Position numbers and translations under genes: made by a program | DNA from: Phymorhynchus buccinoides | Lineage: Eukaryota > Mollusca > Gastropoda > Neogastropoda > Raphitomidae | Assembly (NCBI GenBank): GCA_017654935.2 | Contig: CM065682.1 | Location: forward strand, 77,514,080-77,578,079 | Direction: 5' to 3' | DNA length: 64,000 bases | Shown here: positions 36,001 through 47,517 of the stretch, one piece after another | How positions within the stretch are numbered: position 1 is the first letter of the stretch | Layout: each line of letters opens with the position of its first letter | The notes under the pieces: model-generated | What the model was told of the DNA's origin: nothing | What the model saw: only the letters and a program-made list of their open reading frames with translations | Databases searched by the model: none

Positions 36001-36411
36001 CCATCATAAAATCTTGTAAAGCATTTTAGTTCATAGTGGTTATCATATGGACACAGTAAACCTTCGTGTTTTTGTTTTACTATTTCGAGAAGAAACAAAA
36101 TTGTGTGTGCGTGACTTTTTAATGAGATGCAACGCAGGCAAGACCATACGGTAATAATGGCCTCGCCCGCATTGCATCAGTTTGCTTTTTCGAATGTTTT
36201 TGTGTGTGTGTTTTGCCGCGAGCGTGTTTTAAACCAATTCAAACTGAGTTATCTCCTTTGGCAGAGGTTTGCACTTCTTGTTTTGTCTTTCTTGCTATCT
36301 TAGCAGAGATGTGCTTCGTTTTAAAACAATACTTTTGTCAGATTTGTTTTCATGTTTGTTATACAAAAGGACACAGACAAATGTTTATTAAGGCGTATTC
36401 AAATTAGCAGT

Positions 36412-36580
36412 GTCTGTAATATATGCGCGTGCATGTGCATAATGTTAGAGTGTCTCTAATATATGCGCGCACGTGCGCATAATGTTTAATTAAAGTGTCT
36501 CTAATATAATTATGCGCGTGCATGTGCATAATGTTATAGTGTCTCTAATATGCGCGCGCATGCGTGTGTTTTGTGTGCAT
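36412..36580 (+). repeat. About 55-bp tandem repeat (TGCGCATAATGTT)
   Basis: Three to four diverged units with GTGTCTCTAATATATGCGCG and CGTGCATGTGCATAATGTTA. Confidence 0.85.
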
Positions 36581-36673
36581 GTGTGTGAGCGCGTTTGTGT
36601 GGATTGTGTAAGCGCGTGCATAGGCCCGTTCGCGTCTATAAGTGCGTTCGCGCGCTTGCGTCTTTGAACTCAC

Positions 36674-37229
36674 CAAGAAAAGGAGTCAAGAGCCGACATT
36701 CCAGCCCTTTGTCCGGAATTTTCGCCACCCCTTTGACAGCAATTCTGACCCTAGAATTATCCGTGCCAAACATCAAGGTCATCGTGACCTTGCTAATCTG
36801 AGACGCGAAATCTAAGCCAGGAGGAAACCACTCTTGACAACCGGTCCAACGTCGAGTTGTCTTCCCATCAGAAACAATCACCAAGTTTGACTGGTCGTCC
36901 CGCGCGCAACTCAGCTCCATCAGCATGACCAGAATCACCAGTTCCTTCGATACAGTCAATGAAATATTGCATATTAAGACCTTTGTATCATTTTCGTTAG
37001 TGTGGTTTGAGTGTCTTATATGCGTCAATGTTGCGGATTTGACGACGCGAATGTTCATCAAAGGAGGCTGCATTCTGGCGCAAGCTTCTAATTGTTCTGT
37101 GTCGTAATGTTTATTGTCCGCCCGGTCAGATGTCATAGGGGACACTGACCACCTGGCAAAATCTGAAAAATGGAACTGTCTTAACACACAAAAACATACA
37201 AAATACAGCGACAGCATTGACTGAAACAC
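36674..37229 (-). CDS. Unit D exon 1: orphan signal-peptide/CUB-like first exon
   Basis: Minus-strand ATG at 37229, 185 codons plus one base, then a consensus donor (CTTG|GTGAGT) in phase 1. The N-terminus (MFQSMLSLYFVCFCVLRQFH) is a signal peptide. The C-terminal half (KELVILVMLMELSC, RRWTGCQEWFPPGLDF, KVTMTLMFGTDNSRVRI, CRLLTPFLG) aligns with unit B exons 1+2 but has no intron at FPPGLD. Its phase and ending (LTPFLG|) fit exon A2 (GFIQTPG), just as B2 fits B3. No receptor exon follows on the minus strand, so as placed it cannot make a receptor. Probably a duplicated or inverted first exon of the unit A gene. Confidence 0.8.
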
Positions 37230-38310
37230 TTGAGTACATGTAGCCTAGGACTAGCCTTCCATTCTAAGAGATAATAGCTTTTAAAAATGTTATTTTAAAG
37301 AGTGGTTTTTAGTTTGTTTGGTTTTTAAAAGCGATGCCTTTAGGTGAGATTATCGTCCAATTGGTCAAAGACCCTTATGGACGGTGTGATGCCTTCAGAT
37401 TATCAGACGCTTGTCATAGGTGGCAATGTTCACAAATAAGTGTTTTCGGCAAAGGTGTAGATGCACACCCCTCCTCCATTTCTCGGCTCTTTCCGTCTTT
37501 TCAGTGTTGGCGTTCGTACTGCAGATTGAGCACTTCAACCTCTATCTTTTGCTATATTTAACGTTGATTTTCATCCATTTACACAATAAAAAATATGCAT
37601 TCAAAAATAGTAAAGATTTAAAAATTAAAAATAAAATGAAACAGACTGCAACGTTTACGCATTGGACTGTAGAGGGGAAGTTTTGTTTTTTGATCTTGTT
37701 CATTTTTGTCTCCTTTCGTTGTCTGCTTTTTGCTCCTTTTGCTATATTTGCTGTTTTCTTGTTTGTCTGTGTTGATAAAGGCGCATTCGCCGAAATATCC
37801 AGTAGTTTTGCTTCGTCTCTTGTGAATAAAATAACGTCACTTTACACTTGTTGTGTAGTTGTTTGTTTGCTTTAAGTAGAACTAGAAGATAAAGGCAATA
37901 AAATAAAGGTTTTCAGTTTCTGTGTTCTTCTTCTTCTTTTTCTATTCGAGTCAAAAGCTCAAAAGCAAATCGCGATCTGTGACACAGTTTCTAGCCCAAG
38001 TATTACAATGTAAACTAAATAATGTGCACTTTGCAGTCAGATCAGTCTCACAGATGTTCCCATACGTTCAGGGTGTCGGCCAGGATGGTGGTTTATATAG
38101 TGTGTGTGTGCCATCAACGGTTCATTGTTCTGCGTGTGAAGCCAATCAAGCCATCAAACTGCCCATTAATGAGGCAAAGGCATTGTAGCCCTGGTATGGG
38201 TTGAGAATTCTTTAAGAGACTGTTACTTCTGTTGGTTTAATGAAACGACAAAGAACAACGTTTGTTAAACCGCGTGCTATAATTGTGTGCGCGCGTCTGT
38301 GTAGGCCTCT
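37230..38310. other. Sequence between unit D and unit C
   Basis: Should hold the unit D promoter if it is functional. 37770-37815 reads GATAAAGGCGCATTCGCCGA with AAATATCCAGTAG, a GGCG..CGCC hairpin like retroelement 3' ends I recall, but I see no RT. A 151-codon + strand frame at 37420-37875 is Phe/Leu-rich and not credible. Confidence 0.4.
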
Positions 38311-38393
38311 GTGTGTGTGTGTGTGTGTTTATGCGTGTGTGTGTGTGTGTGTGTGTGTGTTTATATATATGTGTGTGGGGGGGGGGGGGGTGT
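38311..38393 (+). repeat. (GT)n then poly-G tract
   Basis: Marks the right edge of the inserted block. Confidence 0.95.
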
Positions 38394-38520
38394 CTACAAA
38401 TATAGTGAACAAAACTAGTATGACTTCATCCGATTCATTTAGACAGTAGAATGTCACGAGCATCGCACCTCACAAATGTCACGATCGGATCGCATCCTAT
38501 GCAGTGTCTGGCCCTTTAAG
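38394..38520 (+). mobile_element. MITE family 3, right half of the split copy
   Basis: CTACAAATATAGTGAACAAA to GCAGTGTCTGGCCCTTTAA; completes the copy begun at 33749. Confidence 0.78.
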
Positions 38521-38735
38521 CCGGCGCCAAACACGCTTAAAATCGTATGGGGATGCGATGCGATTGGGTAACGCGAGTCATGCTTCACGTGAAATACTTC
38601 CGTCTGAAGATAATGCTGCCGTTTTCGCTCACTGTACTCAAAGTAGACCCGATACACGAATTTCACGCGAATCATGACTCACATCGTCAAAATCGCATCG
38701 CATTCAGATGCGAATCGTATATTCGTGTCGCAGGC
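38518..38735 (+). mobile_element. MITE family 3, separate short copy
   Basis: Self-complementary ends (GATGCGATGCGATTGGG, CGAGTCATGCTTCACGTGAA against GCGAATCATGACTCACATCG). Ends about 50 bp before exon C4. Confidence 0.7.
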
Positions 38736-38784
38736 CTTTAGCCCACATACACGTTTCTTTCTGTGGTCATTTTCTTGTGGTCAG

Positions 38785-39421
38785 CTACAGACTGATGACC
38801 CAGTGGGAAGACGGCACAGTGGCCTACCTATCCCACAGCCTGATCACTCCAGTCAGACCTTTCATGCTGAAGTTCGTCCTCAGGTGCGACATGGCCAAAT
38901 ACACGGACCGACTCTTCGGATCCGAGCAAAAAACGTACGTAAACTACAGACTACCGCTAAGTCGCTATCACCTCTGTGAAATACCTCTCGAACACACAAA
39001 GAGCGAGAACATGGCGCCTGTTTTGTTCCCGCAACCACAGACAGTTTTAGAACCAATCTTCGCTAATAAGAGCGTAAGAAGCCCGGGCTTAACTTTGTGT
39101 TACGATCAAGGGCATTACGTGACAACGTTTCTGCTCTCTGAAGCTTCCAAAGATTGCTGGGCTGGTCGAGAAGTCGAGTGCCAGGAAGCCGATGGGAAAG
39201 TTGCTCCAGAAGCGTGCGATGACCTTCCGCCTTCGTCGTCGTCGTCGTCGTCGTCGTTATCATCATCACTACCATCGTATGGGTGTGAGCAGAGTGGGAC
39301 GGCAGTGTCTTTCAGCGTGGTGTGTGACCATCAGCAGGACTGCGGTGACAATACGGATGAGGAGTTTTGTGTATTTCTGACCTGCCACACTGTGACACAG
39401 TTTGCTTGTTCGAGTGGACAG
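38785..39421 (+). CDS. Unit C exon 4: C-terminal half of lectin domain and LDLa modules
   Basis: Acceptor TTTTCTTGTGGTCAG; one base completes a phase-2 codon, then 212 codons to GGACAG|GTAATC in phase 0. It starts YRLMTQWEDGTVAYLSHS, matching YRPLLKWTDGTMAYYLHR of exon B6, so it resumes inside a CTLD. A (TCG)n run encodes a Ser stretch, followed by an LDLa (SYGCEQSGTAVSFSVVCDHQ, DCGDNTDEEFC) and the start of another (FLTCHTVTQFACSSGQ). No upstream exon in the + orientation exists within the contig after gap 2; the only phase-2 donors in the window are at the ends of A3 (5026) and B5 (27521). Confidence 0.88.
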
Positions 39422-39439
39422 GTAATCTGTCTGTCTGTC

Positions 39440-40590
39440 TGTCTGCCTGTCTGTCTCTCTCGTTTACTGGTTCTAATGGACAGGTAAAACTCTCTGTTTT
39501 TCTCTCTGTGTCTGTCTCTGTCTGACTGTCTGTGTCTCTCATTTACTGGTTCTAATGGACAGGTTAAACTCTGTTTTCTCTCTGTCTCTGTCTCTGTCTG
39601 TCTGTCTGTCTCTCGTTTACTGGTTCTAATGGACAGGAACACTCTCTCCCTTTCTTTCTCTCTGTCTCTGTCTGTCTGTCTGTCTCATTTACTGGTTGTA
39701 ATGGACAGGTGAAACTCTCTGGGTTTTTCTCTGTGTCTGTCTCTGTCTCTGTCTGTCTCTCTCATTTACTGGTTCTAATGGATAGATAAAACTCTCTGTT
39801 TTTCTCTCTGTTTCTGTCTCTGTCTGTCTGTGTCTCTCATTTACTGGTTGTAAAGGACAAGTAAAACTCTCTCTCTTTCTTTTTCTCTCTATCTCTGTCT
39901 CTGTCTGTCTGTCTGTCTCAGTTACTGGTTGTAATGGACAGGTTAGACTCTCTCTGTTTTTCTCTCTGTCTCTGTCTGTCTGTCTGTCTCATTTACTGGT
40001 TCTAATGGACAGGCTAAACTCTCTGCTTTTCTCTCTGTGTCTGTATGTCTGTCTCTCTCATTTACTGGTTCTAATAGAAAGGTTAAACTCTCTGTTTTTC
40101 TGTCTGTCTGTGTCTGTCTGTCTGTCTCATTTACTGGTTCTAATGGACAGGTTAAACTCTCTATTTTTCTCTCTGTCTCTGTCTGTCTGTCTGTCTCATT
40201 TGCTGGTTCTAATGGACAGGCTAAACTCTCTGCTTTTCTCTCTGTGTCTGTATGTCTGTCTCTCTCATTTACTGGTTCTAATAGAAAGGTTAAACTCTCT
40301 GTTTTTCTGTCTGTCTGTGTCTGTCTGTCTGTCTCATTTACTGGTTCTAATGGACAGGTTAAACTCTCTATTTTTCTCTCTGTCTCTGTCTGTCTGTCTC
40401 TCTCATGTACTGGTTCTAATGGACAGGCTAAACTCTCTATGTTTTTCTCTCTGTCTCTGTCTCTGTCTGTTTGTCTGTCTCTCATTTACTGCTTCTTATG
40501 GACAGGCTAAACTCTCTGTTTTTCTTTCTGTCTGTGTCTGTCTGTCTGTCTCTCTCGTTTACTTGTTCTAATGGACAGGCAAAACTTTCT
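39440..40590 (+). repeat. About 72-bp tandem array carrying copies of the exon C4 donor region
   Basis: About sixteen units of TTTACTGGTTCTAATGGACA followed by GGTTAAACTCTCT or GGTAAAACTCTCT and CTGT-rich sequence. The first unit abuts the real donor, where the exon ends TTGCTTGTTCGAGTGGACAG|GTAATCT. Each unit thus contains a donor-like GGACAG|GT(A/T/G)AA. A seventeenth, diverged unit is near 40945. Confidence 0.88.
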
Positions 40591-41200
<610 letters not shown>

Positions 41201-41442
41201 CAATGATGATCATAGTGTTTGTTTAGCTGAATATATTACGTATGCCATGAAGTTAAGGAATTCCACAATCAATTCCTAATTTATATTCTTTCTTCATCAG
41301 GTTATGTTCAGTAATTTCTTGTCATTGATTTGTATTTATGCATGGTGCAATGTCATATGATTATTTTTGTCTCACTCGTTGATTGGGGCTGTTGGCCTTT
41401 GTCAATTGAAAAAACCCTTTTCCTTGCCTTTCCTTGTCTCAA

Positions 41443-41597
<155 letters not shown>

Positions 41598-41965
41598 CTT
41601 CCCCTTCCTTCTCTTTTGCTATGTCTGTCTCTATTTTTTCCCTCCATTTGTAAACCCTGTAAATGCACACCCCTTTCCCAGTATATTTTGCTAGTTTGTA
41701 GAGAGTTACGTATGTTAAGTCCTTTCGCGTACATTTGTCCTCTCGCGGATACCATGATCTACAATAAGCCAAGGGTCTCCCATAGCCATATATATTTTTG
41801 ATCAGCATGTCACAACCTATTCAGATCCTGAATTTTAAACCGCCAGTGCAAACCTCCGCCAAGGAAGACTCACAAAACCGAAATTTCCTTCCTTCATGTC
41901 CAAGCTGGATCTCATGAACCAGTGGGGTAGAATGGCTTCGAACTTTGTGTGGTAATGTAACATGG

Positions 41966-42806
41966 CGAGTCATGAAATAAATGCTTGCAATAAATACCCC
42001 AAAAGCTGGAACATCTTCAGACAACCGAACTTTCACTATACCACGGACCAAGACAAAGACTTATGGCAACCGAACTTTCTCCTTTGCACCTAAAACGTGG
42101 AACCAACTTCCATTCGCCACTCGCCACTCAGAAACACTTCCACACTTCAAAACTGCTCTGAAAACTCACTATTTCCGCCAGTCCTACAATCTCATTTAAA
42201 GCTGTCTGATTGCCTGTCGATCAGTCTGTCTCAATCTTTCTATTTCTCTGTCTCCGTATCTGTCTCTGCATTCCTCTCTCTGCGAGTGGTATGTGCATTG
42301 TGTGTCTGTCTGTATCTGTGAAAGAGATATTATATGAATACATTTTCTTTTAATTTGTTTTACACAAAATCTTTTTCTTTTCTTTTTTGTCGTCGGTTTT
42401 TAACCCGTGAGTGTGGTGAATACGAGTATGTCTTAATTTGCTTTTATGAGCATGTTTCTCTATTTTTGAATGTTTGTGAACCTTGTGTGTACCTATATGT
42501 ATACTTTACTTTTGCGGTCATTGTGAATGTGTAACTTGTTTATGTAAATTGAAAATTGATTTTTTTAATGTAATCTGATTGTAAATTGTTATTTTATTAT
42601 GTATATGTATTTTATTTATATTTAGTTTAATATGTACATATTTCTTTGTGTGCGCATGTGTATGTGTGTGTGTGTGTGTGTAAGAATGTGAAGGATAGTG
42701 TGGAGGTATGTAAGCGGTTTTTAATATGAATAATTTTAGGGCAATTGTAAAGCGCTTAGAGCTTAAAGGTGAAGCGCTATATAAATTTTCTTAAATAATA
42801 AATAAT
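41966..42806 (+). mobile_element. CR1-like LINE 3' end
   Basis: Short RT C-terminus (KTKTYGNRTFSF, TWNQLPFATRHSET, FKTALKTHYF) like that at 9905-10045, then a 3' UTR and tail (AAAGCGCTTAGAGCTTAAAG, GCGCTATATAAATTTTC, AATAATAAATAATAA). Confidence 0.82.
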
Positions 42807-42892
42807 AACATGGTCATTTTAGACTGATGTGCACATAAGGACAAAAATACCGAGAGGACTTAACATACGAACATGCCTATTTTCAATACAAG

Positions 42893-43205
42893 TCTACAAC
42901 CCCAATAGGATACGATTTTGACGATGTCTAGTGAGTCATGATTCACTTGAAAAACTCCCGTCTAAAAATAACTCTACTCTTTTCGTTCACTATACTCATG
43001 TAGACCGCAGCACACGAATCAAATTAAATGTCCCGATACAGTACAAAAATAAGATATTTTATCAGATCCGCGTACAGGAGGCTACAAATATAGTGAACAG
43101 AACTAGTAGGATTTTATCAGATTTACTTAGACAGTAGAATTCCACCTCAATGTCAAAATCGGATCGTAGTGAATCGAATCGTATGCAGTGTAGCCGGCTC
43201 TTCAG
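42893..43205 (+). mobile_element. MITE family 3, full-length reference copy
   Basis: About 310 bp with diverged TIRs (GATACGATTTTGACGATG at left, CGTATGCAGTGTAGCCGGCT at right). Interior GTGAGTCATGATTCACTTGA and CTACAAATATAGTGAACAGA. Used here to recognise the split copies. Ends about 25 bp before exon C5. Confidence 0.8.
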
Positions 43206-43232
43206 TGTATCTTTGCCCATCTCTGTTCTCAG

Positions 43233-45290
43233 TGTGTAGCGGTCAGCAGCCGCTGTGACCAGCATGTCCAGTGCCTTGACCAAAGCGACGAACGTGGGTG
43301 CGGCGAGGAGAGGTTCCTGTCTCCGGAAAACTCCGCTGACCCCGCCCTGGTCAACTTCGACGGCACCGGGCTGGCCTTACTGACACCGCTGGACATCACC
43401 CAAACTGACCCTTGTCCAGCCACGCACTTCATGTGTCCAGGCGGTCACTTCTGCTTGCCGGTGTACGTCCGGTGTAACGGTGTCCACGACTGTCCCGGCC
43501 GCGAAGACGAACACCGGTGTGACCGCTACCGGTGTCCGGGGTTTTATCGCTGTCAGACGTCCTGGCTGGATGACCATCGGTTTGTGTGTGTCCATCTTGA
43601 CCAGCTGTGTGACGGGTGGCCGCAGTGTCCGATGCACGATGATGAGAGGTTCTGCGGAGAGACGTGTCCTCCGGAGTGCGCGTGTTTGGGGTTCGCGTTC
43701 TCCTGCAGCGTTCCTTTTTCGTCGCGGGATTATACGGGTGTGCGGTACCTGAATGCCACAGGAAGCGGGATGACTCTGGGTCAGTTAACTTCTAACGCTT
43801 TGTTGGTTCATGTCAGTTTGGTTGATTGTAACATTTCCTTTCTCTCCTACAACGTGTGTCTGCACAATCTTCGAAGATTGGACCTGAGCGACAATTATTT
43901 GAGTGAAATAACTGCCCTGTCTTTTTCTTGTATGGCTAACTTGAAAACCGTTATTTTGGCCGGAAATCCAATTTTCAAACTGTTTGAAGCGAAATTTGAA
44001 GGTAGAACGGTTCTTAGCAAATTGCATACTTTGGATCTATCCAGATCTTCACTAACACGGGTCAATGGAAGCGGGTTATCCCATCTACGCTATTTGAAAA
44101 CACTTAACTTGTCTTGGTCTGGTTTGGAAAGAGTTCTAGGAAATGGATTCCAATCGCTGAAACGGCTTCAAATCTTTGACATCCGAGGCTGCCCGATGCG
44201 ATCTTTCGGAACAGACTGGTTCAGTGGCTTGAAACACCTGCAGACGATTCATTCCAACAGTTACAAACTGTGCTGCCCTCACAACCTGCCAGTTGGGTTC
44301 AACGTCAAACGGTGCGGCGCACCGCCAGACGCGCTCTCCACGTGTGACGCTTTGATCGGGCAAAGCGTCGTGCGAGTTGTGTTGGTTGTCTTTGCCACAA
44401 CTACTATCCTGTCCACTATGACGAGTTTGATACTGCGTGTCCATCGAACGTGGACCGACAGCAAAGAGAGATCACCGCACGTACAGATTCTGTGTCACCT
44501 GTCTGTGTCTGATGGGTTCATGGGTCTGCACCTGGTGATCGTCTGCGGGGCTGATGCTGTGCACAGAGGACGATACGTCCTGGAAGACCTCAGCTGGCGT
44601 CACGGCCTGGTCTGTCAGCTGGCAGGAGTTCTCATGCTGGGCTCCTACGTGATGTCCGCATTCCTGGTGTCCTGGCTCGCCGTGCTGACTGCCGCGAGTC
44701 TGTGGGTGTCTGGAGTACAGGGAGCATCTACCCGAGACGGATGGATCTTGCTGCTGAGCTGGATCGTCAGTGGCAGCATCGCCACCCTCCCCTCCCTCCC
44801 CTTCACACCACGGCACTGGGGAAGGTACAGTGACGTAGCTTTCTGCAGACCTCTTCCCGGGGTCTCCCTCAACACTAACGATGGCGACCTCTTCCTCGGT
44901 GTCTTCACAGTCTTCAACTTTCTTGCAGCCATTCTTCAGGCTGCTGGCTACTTCGCTCTCCGTTGTAAACTTCCTTCTCTCTCCGAGACTCTGCTCACAG
45001 AGAGCGACGGTGATCAAAGAATCAGCGATGGTCGCATCCTGAAGCCTTTGATATGTCTCAACGCTTTCTCTCGATTCACCGTTGCCGTGGTTGTTTCTCT
45101 CAGACACAGGCTGGTGATGGAGAATGTGGCAGTGTTTGTGTTAACGGTGGTACCCCCCTTCTGTTCAGCTGTCAACGTGGCTGTCTACGGGCTGTCTACA
45201 GTGTTTGAACGCAGACGTCAGGAACAACGAAAACGACTGTTGAAAATAGTCATGGCCAGGAAAAAGGCTGGGCAGAAAAGAGATCGCTGA
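43233..45290 (+). CDS. Unit C exon 5: LDLa, LRR and degenerate 7TM receptor region
   Basis: Acceptor CCCATCTCTGTTCTCAG, phase 0, 685 codons to TGA at 45288-45290. It finishes an LDLa (CVAVSSRCDQHVQCLDQSDE), adds two more (HFMCPGGHFCLPVYVRCNG; FYRCQTSWLDDHRFVCVHLD), then LRRs (LHNLRRLDLSDNYLSEIT, LSKLHTLDLSRSSLTRVN), the hinge (YKLCCP, DALSTCDALI) and seven hydrophobic segments, ending in a basic tail (ERRRQEQRKRLLK). It parallels exon B7 throughout. TM2 Asp is kept (SVSDGFMGL), but TM1 lacks GN (STMTSL), TM3 has WLAVLTAASLW instead of a DR motif, and TM7 has NVAVY instead of NPxxY. It may therefore bind ligand without normal G-protein coupling, or be a decaying paralogue; the frame is intact. 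Confidence 0.92.
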   Translation, partial: CVAVSSRCDQHVQCLDQSDERGCGEERFLSPENSADPALVNFDGTGLALLTPLDITQTDPCPATHFMCPGGHFCLPVYVRCNGVHDCPGREDEHRCDRYRCPGFYRCQTSWLDDHRFVCVHLDQLCDGWPQCPMHDDERFCGETCPPECACLGFAFSCSVPFSSRDYTGVRYLNATGSGMTLGQLTSNALLVHVSLVDCNISFLSYNVCLHNLRRLDLSDNYLSEITALSFSCMANLKTVILAGNPIFKLFEAKFEGRTVLSKLHTLDLSRSSLTRVNGSGLSHLRYLKTLNLSWSGLERVLGNGFQSLKRLQIFDIRGCPMRSFGTDWFSGLKHLQTIHSNSYKLCCPHNLPVGFNVKRCGAPPDALSTCDALIGQSVVRVVLVVFATTTILSTMTSLILRVHRTWTDSKERSPHVQILCHLSVSDGFMGLHLVIVCGADAVHRGRYVLEDLSWRHGLVCQLAGVLMLGSYVMSAFLVSWLAVLTAASLWVSGVQGASTRDGWILLLSWIVSGSIATLPSLPFTPRHWGRYSDVAFCRPLPGVSLNTNDGDLFLGVFTVFNFLAAILQAAGYFALRCKLPSLSETLLTESDGDQRISDGRILKPLICLNAFSRFTVAVVVSLRHRLVMENVAVFVLTVVPPFCSAVNVAVYGLSTVFERRRQEQRKRLLKIVMARKKAGQKRDR

Positions 45291-45303
45291 TATGTAATGA
45301 TTA

Positions 45304-45312
45304 AAAATAAAA
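45304..45312 (+). terminator. Polyadenylation signal of unit C
   Basis: AATAAA in TTAAAAATAAAACTC, 14-20 bp after the stop codon; very short 3' UTR implied. Confidence 0.65.
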
Positions 45313-45468
45313 CTCTTTCCGTCATTTTTTTAATGTTGACTACGCCACTATAATAGTCCAATCAAAGGCGAAATGCATCTGTTGTTGTTGTTCTTCTTTT
45401 CTCTGCCTCTTCGATATACTTCTTTTGTCTTTGTTTGTGTCTCCTTCTCTCTCTGTAACTGACTTGGC

Positions 45469-45649
<181 letters not shown>

Positions 45650-45773
45650 TTCGTTCCAAGGACAGATTAGAAGAATGGGCCCGTCCCTAAATCGTAATCC
45701 TTATGTAGGCCTAATAAAGTTTTTCAGTTTTCAGTCTCTCTCTCTATGTGCGTGTGTGAGTGTGTGCTCTCAG

Positions 45774-45935
<162 letters not shown>

Positions 45936-46202
45936 ACGCACACGCACATGTGTCATTCAGTACAGTAAGAAACTCCCCGTTGCATTTATGCTCAGCGAGT
46001 GATGATACCATAACCCTCCACACATTCCATCAAGTTACCCCACGGGACATATGAACTTCAGGTGATATTCTATATCGAGTGCAAAATGTGAAGTGATTTT
46101 GTGCAGCGGTTCGCAAGATAATGCCAGGACAATCGGGTCAGTTATGTAATGGAAACAAGATGACGAAGCCATGTAATCGACCTCCCAGTGCAACGCAAAA
46201 GA

Positions 46203-46393
46203 CCAAAGCATATAAAAGCGTCCCCCGAAGTCGGAGTGTGGCTGCCCACGTGGCGGGGTAATAAAAAACCCGGTCACACACGTAATGTTCTCATCCATGG
46301 CTGATGCACTTGTGCGATAGTGTTCAAGTGCTGCCGCGTGTTGGAATGATCCCTGGAGTCTTTTAGCCAGGGTACGACAGCAACAACAACATA
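46203..46393 (+). mobile_element. SINE-like element, family S1, most complete copy
   Basis: CCCGAAGTCGGAGTGTGGCT, GCCCACGTGGCGGGGTAATA, GTCACACACGTAATGTTCTC, GATCCCTGGAGTCTTTTAGC and a (CAA)n tail. Confidence 0.78.
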
Positions 46394-46554
46394 TATAATT
46401 ATAAAATTGAAATCATAGAAAATATGTTTATATGGCATGCCTTGCTATTTGGGAGATGTAAGGGTGTAGGGCCTACTGGCTCGTATCATTGTCTGGACAT
46501 GGAATGCAATTCTGCAATTCTGCCAGTTTTCATACTAATCAGTTCAGTAATTTT

Positions 46555-47235
46555 CACTGTCGTGAAAAAAAGAAAGGAAGAAAGAAAACTTACAATGAAA
46601 GTGCACATTAACAGTAACATAGAATGCAATTCTTCTGCCAGTTTTCATTCTTATCAGTTCAGTAATTTGTCGTGGAAAAAAAGAAAGAAAGACTAAATGA
46701 AAGAACGAACGAAAGAAAGAAAAACCGACGAAAGAAAGAAAGAAAACTTACAATGAAAGTGCACATTAACAGTAACATAGGATGCAGTTCTTCTGCCAGT
46801 TTTCATTCTTATCAGTTCAGTAACTTGTCGTGGAAAAAAAGAAAGAAAGACTGAATGAAAGAACGAACGAAAGAAAGAAAAACCGACGAAAGAAAGAAAG
46901 AAAACTTACAATGAAAGTGCACATTAACAGTAACATAGGATGCAGTTCTTCTGCCAGTTTTCATTCTTATCAGTTCAGTAACTTGTCGTGGAAAAAAAGA
47001 AAGAAAGAAAGAAAAGAAAAGAAACTTACAATGAGAGTAACCGTCCGTAACATGGGATACAATCCAGCCAGTTTTCGTTGTAATCATTTCAGTAATTGTC
47101 GCTGTCGTGGGGGAAAAATGAAAGAAAGAAAGAATGAATGAAAGAACGAACGAACGAAAAAAACACCCCGATAACAGTAATATAGGATGCAATTCTCCTG
47201 CCAGTTTTTATTCTAATTAGTTCAGTAATGTTCGC
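46555..47235 (+). repeat. 158-bp tandem repeat
   Basis: Four to five units of GTGCACATTAACAGTAACAT, TTCTTATCAGTTCAGTAA and an (AAAG)n tract. Period 158-159 for the first three, then decay. Confidence 0.92.
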
Positions 47236-47517
47236 TGTTCGCGAAAATTTTTATAAAAAATAAAAATAAAAACTACACTTAATGTTTGCTGTTTGATGCA
47301 CTGACATCACGGGCATCAGCGTTGGGTTATCAGGAACAGATTCTGCTGAGTTTTGTTATGACCGCTACTGTATAACATTTAAAAAAAATATAATTTATTG
47401 ATAAAATTCATTGACAACCACATTGACTGGGAATGTATTTATATGGCTTGCAGTTTGTTGCAGGTGACATAAAATGGGCAACGTCATCGAAACACGGGAA
47501 CCATCTGCCAAGTTTTG

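Larger units (their letters stand above)
33948..38395 (-). other. Inserted 4.4-kb block (inverted duplicate segment)
   Basis: Interrupts one MITE copy. Read on the minus strand it contains receptor exon D1, a SINE-like S1 copy, the minisatellite/MITE duplication and a GCGCGC-rich repeat. The S1-to-duplication part is the inverted counterpart of the window start. The right edge is a GT/G tract, so the exact breakpoint is uncertain. Confidence 0.65.

Noticed and set aside
36674..37229. Unit D as an independent functional minus-strand gene
   Set aside because: No downstream receptor exon lies on the minus strand, the exon sits in an inserted block, and its phase and sequence fit unit A; kept only as an orphan exon.
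37420..37875. 151-codon ORF rich in Phe, Leu and Cys
   Set aside because: AT-rich composition, no homologous pattern, no start context or partner exons; probably chance.
44472..45107. 211-codon minus-strand ORF opposite unit C
   Set aside because: Antisense to the conserved 7TM coding exon; a shadow frame.
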